Source: Superficieibacter sp. HKU1
Lineage (GTDB): Bacteria > Pseudomonadota > Gammaproteobacteria > Enterobacterales > Enterobacteriaceae
Assembly: GCF_029319185.1 (NCBI RefSeq)
Contig: NZ_CP119754.1
Span: forward strand, 1,612,001-1,676,000
Length of the DNA stretch: 64,000 bases
Direction of reading: 5' to 3'
The notes under the pieces are model-generated. The model was not told the origin of the DNA. It made no database searches and worked only from the letters and a program-made list of their open reading frames with translations. Positions 42,634 to 51,236 of this stretch are shown here, piece after piece. A program made the position numbers and the translations under genes. Position 1 is the first letter of the stretch; each line of letters begins with the position of its first letter.

Positions 42634-43710
42634 TTACCCGCGTAACGGTCTGAATGTCACCCAGGCCCGCGCGCCCGGCTGCGACTGGCGATTGTGCAAA
42701 AAGAACTGTGCGTCGTGCAGCTGGGCAATACGCGTAACAATGCTTAACCCAAGGCCAATACCGCCATACCGGCTGTCCATTCGCACAAACGCCTTGCTCA
42801 GCTCGCCGCTTTTCGACTCGTCAATCCCCGGACCTTCGTCTTCAACCACCAGCCCAGGCTCGTTGCCGGCCTCAATCTTTACGGCGATCACCGAGCCGAC
42901 AGGGCTGTAACGATAGGCATTTTCCACCAGATTTCTGAGCAGCACGCGCAACAGCGTGGCGTCGCCCAACACCGCGACCGGGCTTTCTACCGGCAATGTC
43001 AGATACTGATGACGCTGCGAGAGCATCGTTTCAAGCTCACCCTGAAGCGGCAGCACCACATCGTGGTAGAGATTAACCTGCTGATAGCTCCCGGCAGAAA
43101 AGGATTGTCCCACCCGTGCAAGCTGCAGAAGCTGGGCAATACTGGTGGTCATTTGATCGAGGCGTTGCAAAAGCGGTTCAACATTGGCCGTGCCCGCCCG
43201 ACCAATCAACTCAAGGTGCAGACGTAAACCTGCCAGCGGCGTACGCAGTTCGTGGGCGACGTCGGCGGTAAACAGCCGCTCGCGCTCAAGCGTCACGGTA
43301 AGCCGCGAAACCAGCTGGTTGATGGCGGAGGTCACGGCTTCCACTTCGCTGACGGAGGCATTAACAGCAATCGGCTCAAGATTATCGGGCGTGCGGGTAC
43401 CCAGTTCACGCTGCAATTCCGCCAGCGGCCGGGTGATCTTTTTTACCGCGTGGTAACTGATTACCAGCGCCAGGCCAATAATCAGCAGGCTCGGTACCAG
43501 CAGACTGGCAACCGCTTCACGCACCTCGTGCTCAATATGCTTGCTGTTATTGTGATTATGGATCGCGCTCTCAACCAGCAACTGGATCTGTTCTTTACTC
43601 TCATGCCACAGCCAAAAAACGCTGAAAACCTGACACACCACAAGGATTACGCCGATGGTGAGCAGCAGCTGGCTGCGCATCGTGGTTTTTCGTCCCTTAA
43701 AAATGACCAT
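42634..43710 (-). CDS. pmrB: PmrB/BasS-type sensor histidine kinase
   Basis: 358 residues. Two membrane helices (about 13-33 and 68-88) enclose a short periplasmic loop with two ExxE motifs (ESKE and EVRE) that in Salmonella PmrB bind Fe(III). HAMP segment ITRPLAELQRELGTRT; H-box FTADVAHELRTPLAG; N-box LLRNLVENAYRYSPVG; G1 VEDEGPGIDES and G2 GGIGLGLSIV. By eye roughly 60 percent identical to E. coli BasS, lower than most genes in the window, and at a different locus. It overlaps pmrA by one base. Could be a diverged second copy or the relocated ortholog. Confidence 0.9.
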   Translation of the reverse strand: MVIFKGRKTTMRSQLLLTIGVILVVCQVFSVFWLWHESKEQIQLLVESAIHNHNNSKHIEHEVREAVASLLVPSLLIIGLALVISYHAVKKITRPLAELQRELGTRTPDNLEPIAVNASVSEVEAVTSAINQLVSRLTVTLERERLFTADVAHELRTPLAGLRLHLELIGRAGTANVEPLLQRLDQMTTSIAQLLQLARVGQSFSAGSYQQVNLYHDVVLPLQGELETMLSQRHQYLTLPVESPVAVLGDATLLRVLLRNLVENAYRYSPVGSVIAVKIEAGNEPGLVVEDEGPGIDESKSGELSKAFVRMDSRYGGIGLGLSIVTRIAQLHDAQFFLHNRQSQPGARAWVTFRPLRG

Positions 43711-44375
43711 TATTTATCGGGTCCCACCATCATATAGCCGAAGCCGCGCACCGTGCGAATACGCGTTTTGCCGATCTTTTCACGTAAATTATGAATATGT
43801 ACCTCCAGCGTATTGGTCGAGGGTTCGTTTTCCCAGCTATAAATATCGTTGTAAAGAATTTCACGATGTACCGGGCTACCCGCTTTCAGCATCAGCCTTG
43901 AGAGAAGGGCATACTCTTTCGGCGTAAGCTCCAGCAATTGTCCTTCCAGCCAGACCTGACGGCGGGTGACATTGAGCGTCAGATTGTCGATCGTCAGTTC
44001 GCTGTCACCCTGGTTATGATGGCGGCGCAGCAGCGCGCGGATGCGCGCATTTAACTCATCCAGCGCAAAAGGCTTGATTAAATAATCGTCCGCCCCGGTA
44101 TCCAGCCCGGCGATGCGATCGCCGACGGTATCGCGCGCGGTGAGGATCAGTACCGGCTGGGTGAACTTATCGCGTCGCAGACTGGACAACAGCTGTAAGC
44201 CGTCCTGATCGGGCAAGCCCAGATCCAGCACCACCAGGCTGTAATGAGCGTTGGCCAGGCAAATTTTTGCATCGTGGGCGGTTGCCACGCCATCGCAGAC
44301 ATATCCTTCGTTTTGCATGGCAAGAATCAATCCCTGTAACAGTAAAGCATCATCCTCAATAACTAATATTTTCAC
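43710..44375 (-). CDS. pmrA: PmrA/BasR-type response regulator
   Basis: 221 residues, OmpR/PhoB class. Receiver: acidic pair in IEDDALLL, phospho-acceptor Asp51 in VVLDLGLPD, Thr in LILTARD, Lys in YLIKPFALDEL. C-terminal winged helix with ELTPKEYALLSRLMLKAGSPVHREILYNDIYSWENEPSTNTLEVHIHNLREKIG, the recognition region being almost identical to E. coli BasR, so it should read the same CTTAA repeats. It starts right after the eptA stop and ends in the pmrB start. Confidence 0.92.
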   Translation of the reverse strand: MKILVIEDDALLLQGLILAMQNEGYVCDGVATAHDAKICLANAHYSLVVLDLGLPDQDGLQLLSSLRRDKFTQPVLILTARDTVGDRIAGLDTGADDYLIKPFALDELNARIRALLRRHHNQGDSELTIDNLTLNVTRRQVWLEGQLLELTPKEYALLSRLMLKAGSPVHREILYNDIYSWENEPSTNTLEVHIHNLREKIGKTRIRTVRGFGYMMVGPDK

Positions 44376-46016
44376 TTAGTTAGCTCCTTTACATGACAAT
44401 AAAATATCATCTTTTCCCTGATAGACCTGCGTAGCGACGCCCACCATCCCAAGCATAGTGGAGAAAAGATTATCCTGTGAGTACGCCTGAGTGTCAGCCC
44501 TTTTTTGCAGGCACTGCTGGCTCACGTGATAGCGTTTCTGATAATCATCGGAGAGCCACATCAGCATCGGAATATGGGTTTGCATCTGTGGGGCGATTGA
44601 CCAGGGCAGCCCATGTAAATAGACCCCGTCTTCCCCCAGTGATTCGCCGTGATCCGACAGATATACCAGGCTGGTGGTAAACCTGTCCTGCTTGCTTCGT
44701 AGCAGCGCAATCGCTTTATCGACGACATAATCCACATACAAAATCGTGTTATCGTACGTATTGACCAGCTGCTCCTGACTACAGGTTTGAATCTCATTCG
44801 TATCGCAGGTCGGGGTAAATTTCCGGAACTGTGGCGGATAACGGTTGTAATAGGTGGGGCCGTGGCTGCCTATCGTGTGCAGAACAATCACGCCATCCCC
44901 CTGAAGCGTATCGATATAATGGCTTAAACCCTCGAACAATACGTCATCGTAGCATTCGCCGTTAATACACTGCCCCGGCAGTTTCAGACGCGTCATATCC
45001 TGGGTTGGCACCCGCTCGCAGGCTCCTTTACACCCGCCGTCATTTTCGTTCCACAGGACCTTTATTCCGGCGCGCTGAATAACGTCCAGCAGGCCTTCCT
45101 GATGGTGTGCCAGTTGCGCGTCATAATGCTGGCGCGGCATATCAGAGAACATGCAGGGAACGGACACGGCAGTTGCGGTGCCGCAGGAGGTGGTGTGCGG
45201 GAAATAGATAACGTTATCGTTCTTCAGGCGCGGATTGGTCTCCCGCGCGTAGCCGCCGAGGGAAAAGTTTGCCGCGCGGGACGTTTCGCCGACGATGAGG
45301 ATTGTCAGGTTTTTACGCGGACCCTGCGCTATTTGCGGCGCCTGACGGGCATCTTCGCCAATCCGCACCAGCGGTAAATTATCCATGCGGTTATGGATGT
45401 ACCAGGACCAGCTGGCAACGATGCTGTTGGACGGATTAAGCGATTTCACCAGCTCTTTATTGTTGCGAAACAAAGAGGCGTAATCTTTATAAAACAGTAG
45501 TGCGACCAGCACGATAGCGAGGCCGGAAAGCGCTATGCTCGCCCCCTGAACCATCATGCCGCGCGTTAACGTAGCGGGATAGCGAATTCTGACCCACCAG
45601 GCAAGTCCTGCCATCAGCACGCCGGAGAACAGCAGCGACAGCACCAGCCGGGAAGAGAGCAGGGCAAAGCTTTCAGCGGGCGTAGTATCCAGGATGTTAT
45701 CGATCATCGAGCGATCCATAACGATGGAAAAGTTAAGAATAAAATATTGCACCGCCGCGCCGAGCAAAACGAAAAGGCTGATAACCAGCCGGTGCAGGCG
45801 TATCAGCGACGCCAGCGTCAGCAGAATATTGATGGCGGCAAACGCCACGACGGGCATAGAGATAAACACCAGCGCTGAATGCACAGAATTCACCGGCAGC
45901 CGGTTAAACGCCTGATGCCAGAAGGCGATATTTAAAAAAAGTGCGATATAGAGCGCAAAAAGAACCAGAAACGTCAGCAGACCGAGGGTCGGTCTGCGCA
46001 GATGAAACGCCCGCAT
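44376..46016 (-). CDS. eptA: Lipid A phosphoethanolamine transferase EptA (PmrC)
   Basis: 546 residues. Five membrane helices, then a periplasmic alkaline-phosphatase-like domain with the nucleophile Thr in VGETSRAANFSL, zinc ligands in SDHGESLG and HGLP, and conserved Cys pairs (SCGTATAVSVPC, GGCKGAC, QCINGEC). Transfers phosphoethanolamine from phosphatidylethanolamine to lipid A phosphates, which lowers polymyxin binding. First gene of eptA-pmrA-pmrB, the pmrCAB order, with a PmrA box upstream. Confidence 0.94.
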   Translation of the reverse strand: MRAFHLRRPTLGLLTFLVLFALYIALFLNIAFWHQAFNRLPVNSVHSALVFISMPVVAFAAINILLTLASLIRLHRLVISLFVLLGAAVQYFILNFSIVMDRSMIDNILDTTPAESFALLSSRLVLSLLFSGVLMAGLAWWVRIRYPATLTRGMMVQGASIALSGLAIVLVALLFYKDYASLFRNNKELVKSLNPSNSIVASWSWYIHNRMDNLPLVRIGEDARQAPQIAQGPRKNLTILIVGETSRAANFSLGGYARETNPRLKNDNVIYFPHTTSCGTATAVSVPCMFSDMPRQHYDAQLAHHQEGLLDVIQRAGIKVLWNENDGGCKGACERVPTQDMTRLKLPGQCINGECYDDVLFEGLSHYIDTLQGDGVIVLHTIGSHGPTYYNRYPPQFRKFTPTCDTNEIQTCSQEQLVNTYDNTILYVDYVVDKAIALLRSKQDRFTTSLVYLSDHGESLGEDGVYLHGLPWSIAPQMQTHIPMLMWLSDDYQKRYHVSQQCLQKRADTQAYSQDNLFSTMLGMVGVATQVYQGKDDILLSCKGAN

Positions 46017-46062
46017 GATGTGATCTCGCCAGAAAAGGGATCGGCATCGTGGCAGAGAAGGT

Positions 46063-46078
46063 TTAAGCCAACCTTAAG
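46063..46078 (-). promoter_or_regulatory. PmrA box upstream of eptA
   Basis: On the minus strand CTTAAGGTTGGCTTAA: two CTTAA direct half-sites with 6 bases between (11-base period), the PmrA/BasR recognition pattern. It is 46 bases before eptA, so the operon likely autoregulates. Confidence 0.85.
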
Positions 46079-46099
46079 ATGAAAATAAAGGGCTGAAAA

Positions 46100-47008
46100 T
46101 TAGCCGAGCGCCTGAACCGCCTGTTCCAGTGCCTTGCGCAGCAAGTGGCGATCGTGAAGGTACGGAATATCGCTGGCCTCCAGCGGCTGCTGTACTACGA
46201 TGCGATCGTCTGTTCCACGAATATCGGTATCCGGTCCTGCCACCACCGCATCAATAACCCGTTTGCCGATAGCGCGCTCCATTATGGTCAGCTTATCGAC
46301 AACCTGAAGCTCAGCCGCCGGAAGGCTGACTTCACGGCCCAGATTGCCGATGTAGATCATCGGTGCCGGAGCGCGTCGCAGGGCCTGGGCAATATCAGAC
46401 AGCAGCAGGATCGGCATCAGGCTGGTGTAAAAACTGCCTGGCCCGATGAGGATAAGATCGGCTTCGGCGATGGCCTGGACGGCTTCACGGGTCGCCGGAA
46501 CGTTAGGGGAGAGCAGCAGGTCCGCTGGCGGCTGTGTTAGCTGGTCGATATTCACCTCGCCATAGACTTCGTGACCTTCGCTATCCACGGCCATCAAATC
46601 CACCGGGACTTCTGACATCGGGACCAGTAACGCATCCACCTTTAGCAAGTTGCGAATTAAATTAATGGCCTCCAGAGGCCGCACGCTCAGGTGATCCAGC
46701 GCCTTTAACATCAAATTTCCGAGATTATGCCCGGCAAGTTCGCCGTTACCGCCAAAACGGTATTCAAACATCGCGGAGGCGACGCTGGGTTCCGTAATAA
46801 GCTGATTAAGACAGTTGCGCATATCGCCCCAGGCGATGCCGCCTTCTGCACGCCGGATACGTCCGGTAGAGCCGCCGTTGTCGGTAGTGGTCACAATTCC
46901 GGTCAGTCGTGAGCCCAGCGATGAGAGCGAAGACATCACTCGTCCCAGGCCGTGTCCGCCGCCCAGCGCGACAACTCTGTCCAGATCCGCAAACGTGCGA
47001 TTACGCAT
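46100..47008 (-). CDS. ybhK: YbhK, YvcK/CofD-like morphogenesis factor
   Basis: 302 residues. CofD/YvcK fold with GGGHGLGRVMSSL near the N-terminus, TTTDNGGSTGRIRR, and GPGSFYTSLMPILL. In Bacillus the homologue YvcK is needed for growth on gluconeogenic carbon and for shape; E. coli role unclear. Next to moaA in divergent orientation, as in E. coli. Confidence 0.96.
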   Translation of the reverse strand: MRNRTFADLDRVVALGGGHGLGRVMSSLSSLGSRLTGIVTTTDNGGSTGRIRRAEGGIAWGDMRNCLNQLITEPSVASAMFEYRFGGNGELAGHNLGNLMLKALDHLSVRPLEAINLIRNLLKVDALLVPMSEVPVDLMAVDSEGHEVYGEVNIDQLTQPPADLLLSPNVPATREAVQAIAEADLILIGPGSFYTSLMPILLLSDIAQALRRAPAPMIYIGNLGREVSLPAAELQVVDKLTIMERAIGKRVIDAVVAGPDTDIRGTDDRIVVQQPLEASDIPYLHDRHLLRKALEQAVQALG

Positions 47009-47147
47009 AACTTTCCCTTATTTAATTATTCCGCGTAACAGTAGCGTAACTACCCCTAAAAGACGATGGGCTTAGGGCGCTAAAATGATGCATATCAATG
47101 CAAAAACGTGATTTTCGCGTAGTCTGTAGCGAAATTGCATGATTGTG

Positions 47148-47173
47148 TCGCTATATACGTAATTATATAGCGT
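47148..47173 (+). promoter_or_regulatory. ModE operator of moaABCDE
   Basis: A 26-base dyad with arms TCGCTATATA and TATATAGCGT, about 180 bases before moaA. At this place in E. coli ModE-molybdate activates moaA transcription. Confidence 0.9.
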
Positions 47174-47214
47174 ATTGCGAGTGGCGAAAACAGGTTTGAC
47201 GCGCTACTATCGGC

Positions 47215-47320
47215 ATACTCACTCTAGCCTCTGCACCTGGGTCTTTCGATACGGTGCTTTGGCCGTGGCATAAGCCACCAGGGTACAGGAAGAAATGACT
47301 GTGCCTCCCGAACTGGAAAG
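47215..47320 (+). promoter_or_regulatory. Molybdenum-cofactor (moco) RNA motif in the moaA leader
   Basis: The leader from CATACTCACTCTAGCCTCTG through the paired GGTGCTTTGGCC / GGCATAAGCCACC section to CCTCCCGAACTGGAAAGGTG is almost the same as the E. coli moaA leader, the type example of the moco RNA. It is thought to sense Moco or Wco and block moaA translation; its end covers the ribosome site. Exact bounds are approximate. Confidence 0.9.
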
Positions 47321-47326
47321 GTGTAC

Positions 47327-48316
47327 ATGGCTTCACAACTTACCGATGCGTTCGCCCGCAGGTTTTACTATCTGCGTTTGTCGATCACCGACGTGTGTAA
47401 TTTTCGTTGCACGTACTGTCTGCCCAACGGCTACCGGCCCAGCGGCGTCACCAATAACGGTTTTTTGTCCGTCGATGAAGTGCGGCGGGTGACTCGCGCC
47501 TTCAGCGCGCTCGGCACGGAAAAAGTGCGTCTGACCGGCGGCGAACCTACGCTTCGTCGCGACTTTACCGATATCATCGCCAGCGTGCGTGAGAATCTGG
47601 CGATCCGCCAGATTGCGGTGACCACCAACGGTTACCGGATGGCGCGCGATGTCGCTCACTGGCGCGATGCGGGGCTGACCAATATCAACGTCAGCCTCGA
47701 TAGCCTCGATGCCCGCCAGTTTCACGCTATCACCGGGCAGGACAAATTTCGTCAGGTGATGGACGGCATCGATGCCGCTTTTGACGCCGGTTTCACGCGC
47801 GTTAAGGTCAACACCGTTCTGATGCGCGACGTCAATCATCACCAGCTTGATACCTTTCTCGCGTGGATCAAACCCCGCCGCATTCAGCTGCGTTTTATTG
47901 AGCTGATGGAAACGGGGGAGGGCAGCGAGCTGTTCCGCAAACATCATATCTCCGGCACGGTGCTGCGCGACGAACTGCTTAAGCGCGGCTGGATCCATCA
48001 GCTTCGCCAGCGCAGCGACGGTCCGGCGCAGGTCTTTTGTCACCCCGACTACGAAGGTGAAATCGGTCTTATCATGCCGTATGAGAAAGATTTCTGCGCC
48101 AGCTGCAATCGTCTTCGCGTTTCGTCGACTGGCAAGCTCCATTTATGCCTGTTTGGCGAGGGCGGCGTTGAGCTCCGCGATCTGTTGGCCGACGATCAAC
48201 AGCAGGCGGCGCTGGAAGCGCGTATCGCCGCCGCGCTGACCCATAAAAAACAGACCCATTTCCTGCATCAGGGAAATACGGGCATTACTCAGAACCTTTC
48301 TTATATTGGCGGGTAA
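47327..48316 (+). CDS. moaA: GTP 3',8-cyclase MoaA
   Basis: 329 residues from ATG 47327 (MASQLTDAF); an in-frame GTG two codons earlier is not needed. Radical-SAM cluster Cys in CNFRCTYC, second [4Fe-4S] in FCASCNRLRVSSTGKLHLC, and the essential C-terminal Gly-Gly (SYIGG). Converts GTP to cyclic dehydro-GTP for MoaC. First gene of moaABCDE. Confidence 0.98.
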   Translation: MASQLTDAFARRFYYLRLSITDVCNFRCTYCLPNGYRPSGVTNNGFLSVDEVRRVTRAFSALGTEKVRLTGGEPTLRRDFTDIIASVRENLAIRQIAVTTNGYRMARDVAHWRDAGLTNINVSLDSLDARQFHAITGQDKFRQVMDGIDAAFDAGFTRVKVNTVLMRDVNHHQLDTFLAWIKPRRIQLRFIELMETGEGSELFRKHHISGTVLRDELLKRGWIHQLRQRSDGPAQVFCHPDYEGEIGLIMPYEKDFCASCNRLRVSSTGKLHLCLFGEGGVELRDLLADDQQQAALEARIAAALTHKKQTHFLHQGNTGITQNLSYIGG

Positions 48317-48334
48317 ACCGCTCAGGAGATCACT

Positions 48335-48847
48335 ATGAGTCAGGTAAGCGCTGAATTTATCCCGACGCAAATCGCTGTTCTTACCGTTTCCAGCCGCCGT
48401 GGCGAAGAGGACGATACCTCCGGCCATTATCTGCGCGACGCTGCGCACGAGGCGGGTCATCAGGTGGTGGAGAAAGCCATCGTTAAAGAAAATCGCTACG
48501 CTATCCGCGCCCAGGTGTCCGCCTGGATTGCGCGTGAAGACGTCCAGGTCGTGCTGATTAATGGCGGCACCGGTTTTACCGCAGGCGATCAGGCACCGGA
48601 AGCGCTGCTGCCGCTGTTTGACCGTGAAATTGAAGGCTTCGGCGAAGTGTTCCGCATGCTCTCCTTTGAGGAAATCGGCACGGCGACGCTGCAATCGCGC
48701 GCGGTGGCGGGTATTGCCAACAACACGCTGATTTTTGCCATGCCCGGCTCCACTAAAGCCTGCCGTACGGCGTGGGAGAATATCATTGCGCCGCAGCTCG
48801 ATGCCCGTACCCGTCCCTGTAATTTTCATCCTCACCTGAAGAAATAA
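48335..48847 (+). CDS. moaB: MoaB, molybdopterin-binding fold protein
   Basis: 170 residues. MogA/MoaB fold with INGGTGFTAGDQAPEAL and MPGSTKACRTAWENII. Homologous to adenylyltransferase domains, but not essential for Moco in E. coli; exact role unclear. 18 bases after moaA with RBS CAGGAG. Confidence 0.97.
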   Translation: MSQVSAEFIPTQIAVLTVSSRRGEEDDTSGHYLRDAAHEAGHQVVEKAIVKENRYAIRAQVSAWIAREDVQVVLINGGTGFTAGDQAPEALLPLFDREIEGFGEVFRMLSFEEIGTATLQSRAVAGIANNTLIFAMPGSTKACRTAWENIIAPQLDARTRPCNFHPHLKK

Positions 48848-48849
48848 TC

Positions 48850-49335
48850 ATGTCACAACTGACCCATATCAACGCCGCCGGTGAAGCGCATATGGTGGAC
48901 GTCTCCGCCAAAGCGGAGACGGTGCGCGAGGCGCGGGCGGAAGCCTTTGTTACCATGCTGCCGGAAACGCTGGCGATGATCGTCGAAGGCAGTCACCATA
49001 AAGGTGACGTATTTGCCACGGCCCGCATCGCTGGTATTCAGGCGGCGAAGCGCACCTGGGAGCTGATCCCGCTGTGCCATCCGCTGCTGCTCAGTAAAGT
49101 GGAGGTTCAGCTACACGCCGAGGTGGAAAACAACCGCGTGCGTATCGAAACGCTCTGCCGTCTGGCCGGAAAAACCGGCGTCGAGATGGAAGCGCTGACG
49201 GCTGCCTCGGTAGCGGCGCTGACGATCTACGATATGTGCAAAGCGGTGCAGAAAGATATGGTCATTGGCCCGGTGCGTCTGCTGGCGAAAAGCGGCGGCA
49301 AATCGGGGGATTTTACGGTGGATGCGCATGATTAA
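48850..49335 (+). CDS. moaC: Cyclic pyranopterin monophosphate synthase MoaC
   Basis: 161 residues. Converts the MoaA product to cPMP. Conserved LIPLCHPLLLSKVEV, CRLAGKTGVEMEALTAASVAALTIYDMCKAV and Lys in KSGGKSGDF. 2 bases after moaB; its end overlaps moaD by 8 bases. Confidence 0.98.
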   Translation: MSQLTHINAAGEAHMVDVSAKAETVREARAEAFVTMLPETLAMIVEGSHHKGDVFATARIAGIQAAKRTWELIPLCHPLLLSKVEVQLHAEVENNRVRIETLCRLAGKTGVEMEALTAASVAALTIYDMCKAVQKDMVIGPVRLLAKSGGKSGDFTVDAHD

Positions 49336-49573
49336 CGTACTTTTTTTCGCGCAGGTGCGCGAGCTGGTCGGCACCGACCGCCTGTCCCTGGCGGCAACGT
49401 TCGCCACGGTAGAAGCGTTGCGTCAGCATCTCGCCGCACAGGGTGATCGCTGGGCGCTGGCGCTGGAAGAAGGCAAGCTGCTGGCTGCCGTCAATCAGAC
49501 GCTGGTCGCCTTCGACCATGCCATCGTTGATGGCGATGAAGTGGCGTTCTTTCCACCCGTCACCGGAGGCTAA
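49328..49573 (+). CDS. moaD: Molybdopterin synthase small subunit MoaD
   Basis: 81 residues from MINVLFFAQVRELVG. Ubiquitin-like fold ending in FFPPVTGG, whose final Gly becomes the thiocarboxylate sulfur donor. The start lies inside the end of moaC; longer frames upstream are not supported. Confidence 0.98.
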   Translation: MINVLFFAQVRELVGTDRLSLAATFATVEALRQHLAAQGDRWALALEEGKLLAAVNQTLVAFDHAIVDGDEVAFFPPVTGG

Positions 49574-49574
49574 G

Positions 49575-50027
49575 ATGGCTGAAACCCGTATTTGCGTTGG
49601 CCACGCGCCGTTTCGCGTTGGCGATGAGTATCCGTGGCTGGCGGAGCGCGATGAAGACGGAGCGGTTGTTACCTTTACCGGCAAAGTGCGCAATCATAAC
49701 CTCGGCGACAGCGTGAAGGCGCTGACGCTTGAGCACTACCCCGGCATGACGGAAAAAGCGCTGGCGGAGATCGTGGCTGAGGCCCGCGCCCGCTGGCCGT
49801 TAGGTCGCATTACCGTAATTCACCGGATCGGCGAACTGTGGCCCGGCGAGGAGATTGTCTTCGTGGGTGTTACCAGCGCCCATCGCAGCAGTGCCTTCGA
49901 CGCCGGGGAATTTATCATGGACTATCTGAAAACCCGCGCCCCGTTCTGGAAGCGCGAAGCAACGCCCGACGGTGAACGCTGGGTCGAGGCGCGCGACAGC
50001 GACAAGCAGGCGGCGCAACGCTGGTGA
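49575..50027 (+). CDS. moaE: Molybdopterin synthase catalytic subunit MoaE
   Basis: 150 residues from ATG 49575, one base after moaD. Binds the MoaD tail and inserts two sulfurs in cPMP. Conserved GAVVTFTGKVRNHN, LEHYPGMTEKAL, VIHRIGELWPGEEIV and catalytic Lys in FWKREATPDG. Last gene of moaABCDE. Confidence 0.98.
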   Translation: MAETRICVGHAPFRVGDEYPWLAERDEDGAVVTFTGKVRNHNLGDSVKALTLEHYPGMTEKALAEIVAEARARWPLGRITVIHRIGELWPGEEIVFVGVTSAHRSSAFDAGEFIMDYLKTRAPFWKREATPDGERWVEARDSDKQAAQRW

Positions 50028-50088
50028 TGCGACTTTTTCGTAAGATGTAGTAGGCTTACAAGAGTATTCATCTTATCAGGAGTTTCTC

Positions 50089-50796
50089 ATGGATAGATAT
50101 CCACGTTCAGATTCGATAGTTCAGCGGTCCCGTACCGGCCTGCAAACCTACATGGCGCAGGTCTATGGCTGGATGACCTGCGGCCTGTTACTTACGGCTT
50201 TTGTTGCCTGGTATTCCGCCAATACCCCCGCCGTACTGATGTTTGTCTTCTCCAGCCAGATTACGTTCTTTGGTCTGATTATCGCGCAGCTGGCGCTGGT
50301 TTTCGTGCTCTCCGGGCTGGTGCATAAACTCAGCGCAGGCATGGCGACCACGCTGTTTATGCTCTATTCAGCGCTAACCGGGCTGACGCTCTCGAGTATT
50401 TTTGTGGTGTACACCTATTCCTCCATCGCCAGCACCTTCGTGGTGACGGCAGGGATGTTTGGCGCGATGAGCCTGTACGGGTATACCACCAAACGCGATC
50501 TCAGCGGTTTCGGCAATATGCTCTTTATGGGCTTGATTGGTATTATTCTCGCCTCGCTGGTGAACTTCTGGCTGAAGAGCGAAGCGTTGATGTGGGCGGT
50601 AACCTATATCGGCGTGGTGATCTTCGTTGGCCTGACGGCTTATGATACCCAGAAGCTGAAAAATATCGGCGAGCAGATCGACACCCGTGACGGCAGCATG
50701 CTGCGTAAATACTCCATCCTCGGCGCACTGACGCTGTATCTGGACTTTATCAACCTGTTCCTGATGCTGCTGCGGATTTTCGGCAACCGTCGCTAA
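50089..50796 (+). CDS. ybhL: YbhL, Bax inhibitor-1 family membrane protein
   Basis: 235 residues with seven hydrophobic segments and the BI-1 C-terminal motif LTAYDTQKLKNIGEQID. Inner-membrane protein of unclear role in bacteria, possibly a pH-dependent calcium leak. In E. coli it is followed by ybhM; here the acquired island sits in that place. AGGAG precedes the start. Confidence 0.95.
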   Translation: MDRYPRSDSIVQRSRTGLQTYMAQVYGWMTCGLLLTAFVAWYSANTPAVLMFVFSSQITFFGLIIAQLALVFVLSGLVHKLSAGMATTLFMLYSALTGLTLSSIFVVYTYSSIASTFVVTAGMFGAMSLYGYTTKRDLSGFGNMLFMGLIGIILASLVNFWLKSEALMWAVTYIGVVIFVGLTAYDTQKLKNIGEQIDTRDGSMLRKYSILGALTLYLDFINLFLMLLRIFGNRR

Positions 50797-50817
50797 ACGT
50801 CCCGCTTCCTTACTGCT

Positions 50818-50846
50818 AACCCGGAACTCGTTTCCGGGTTTTTTGT
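50818..50846 (+). terminator. Terminator of ybhL
   Basis: AACCCGGAA / TTCCGGGTT stem and six T, 21 bases after the ybhL stop. It marks the left edge of the acquired region. 50847-51236 holds AT-rich DNA with no gene, including the leader of the IclR regulator. Confidence 0.93.
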
Positions 50847-51236
50847 TTGCGCTGGCGATACTTAATAATGGAACGTCTACAATAGTGAACAGCGCGAATA
50901 AAAATCATCTCACATTAATGAGTGCAGAAAGGAAATTTGTTTATATTGCGATATTTATTTGTGATATTTTTTAACAAATATCAAACGACGCGGTTAATGT
51001 TTGTAGTGCTTCTCGCTTTTTTATTTATGCAGAGTGTAAGTAAATGAACTCTTGCTTTTTTAAATGCGATACAATATCCAGGTTTGAAAGTTTTGGCCGC
51101 GCTAAATGCGTTTCTTTCTTCCCGTCCTGTTGCAGGATTCGTAAAAGTGTGTTAGGTTCACAATAAGATGTTATGTAAAAAGGAAGCCACTCAGGGTATA
51201 TATTCATTGATAGCCCTGAAGCAAGGATATTCTATT

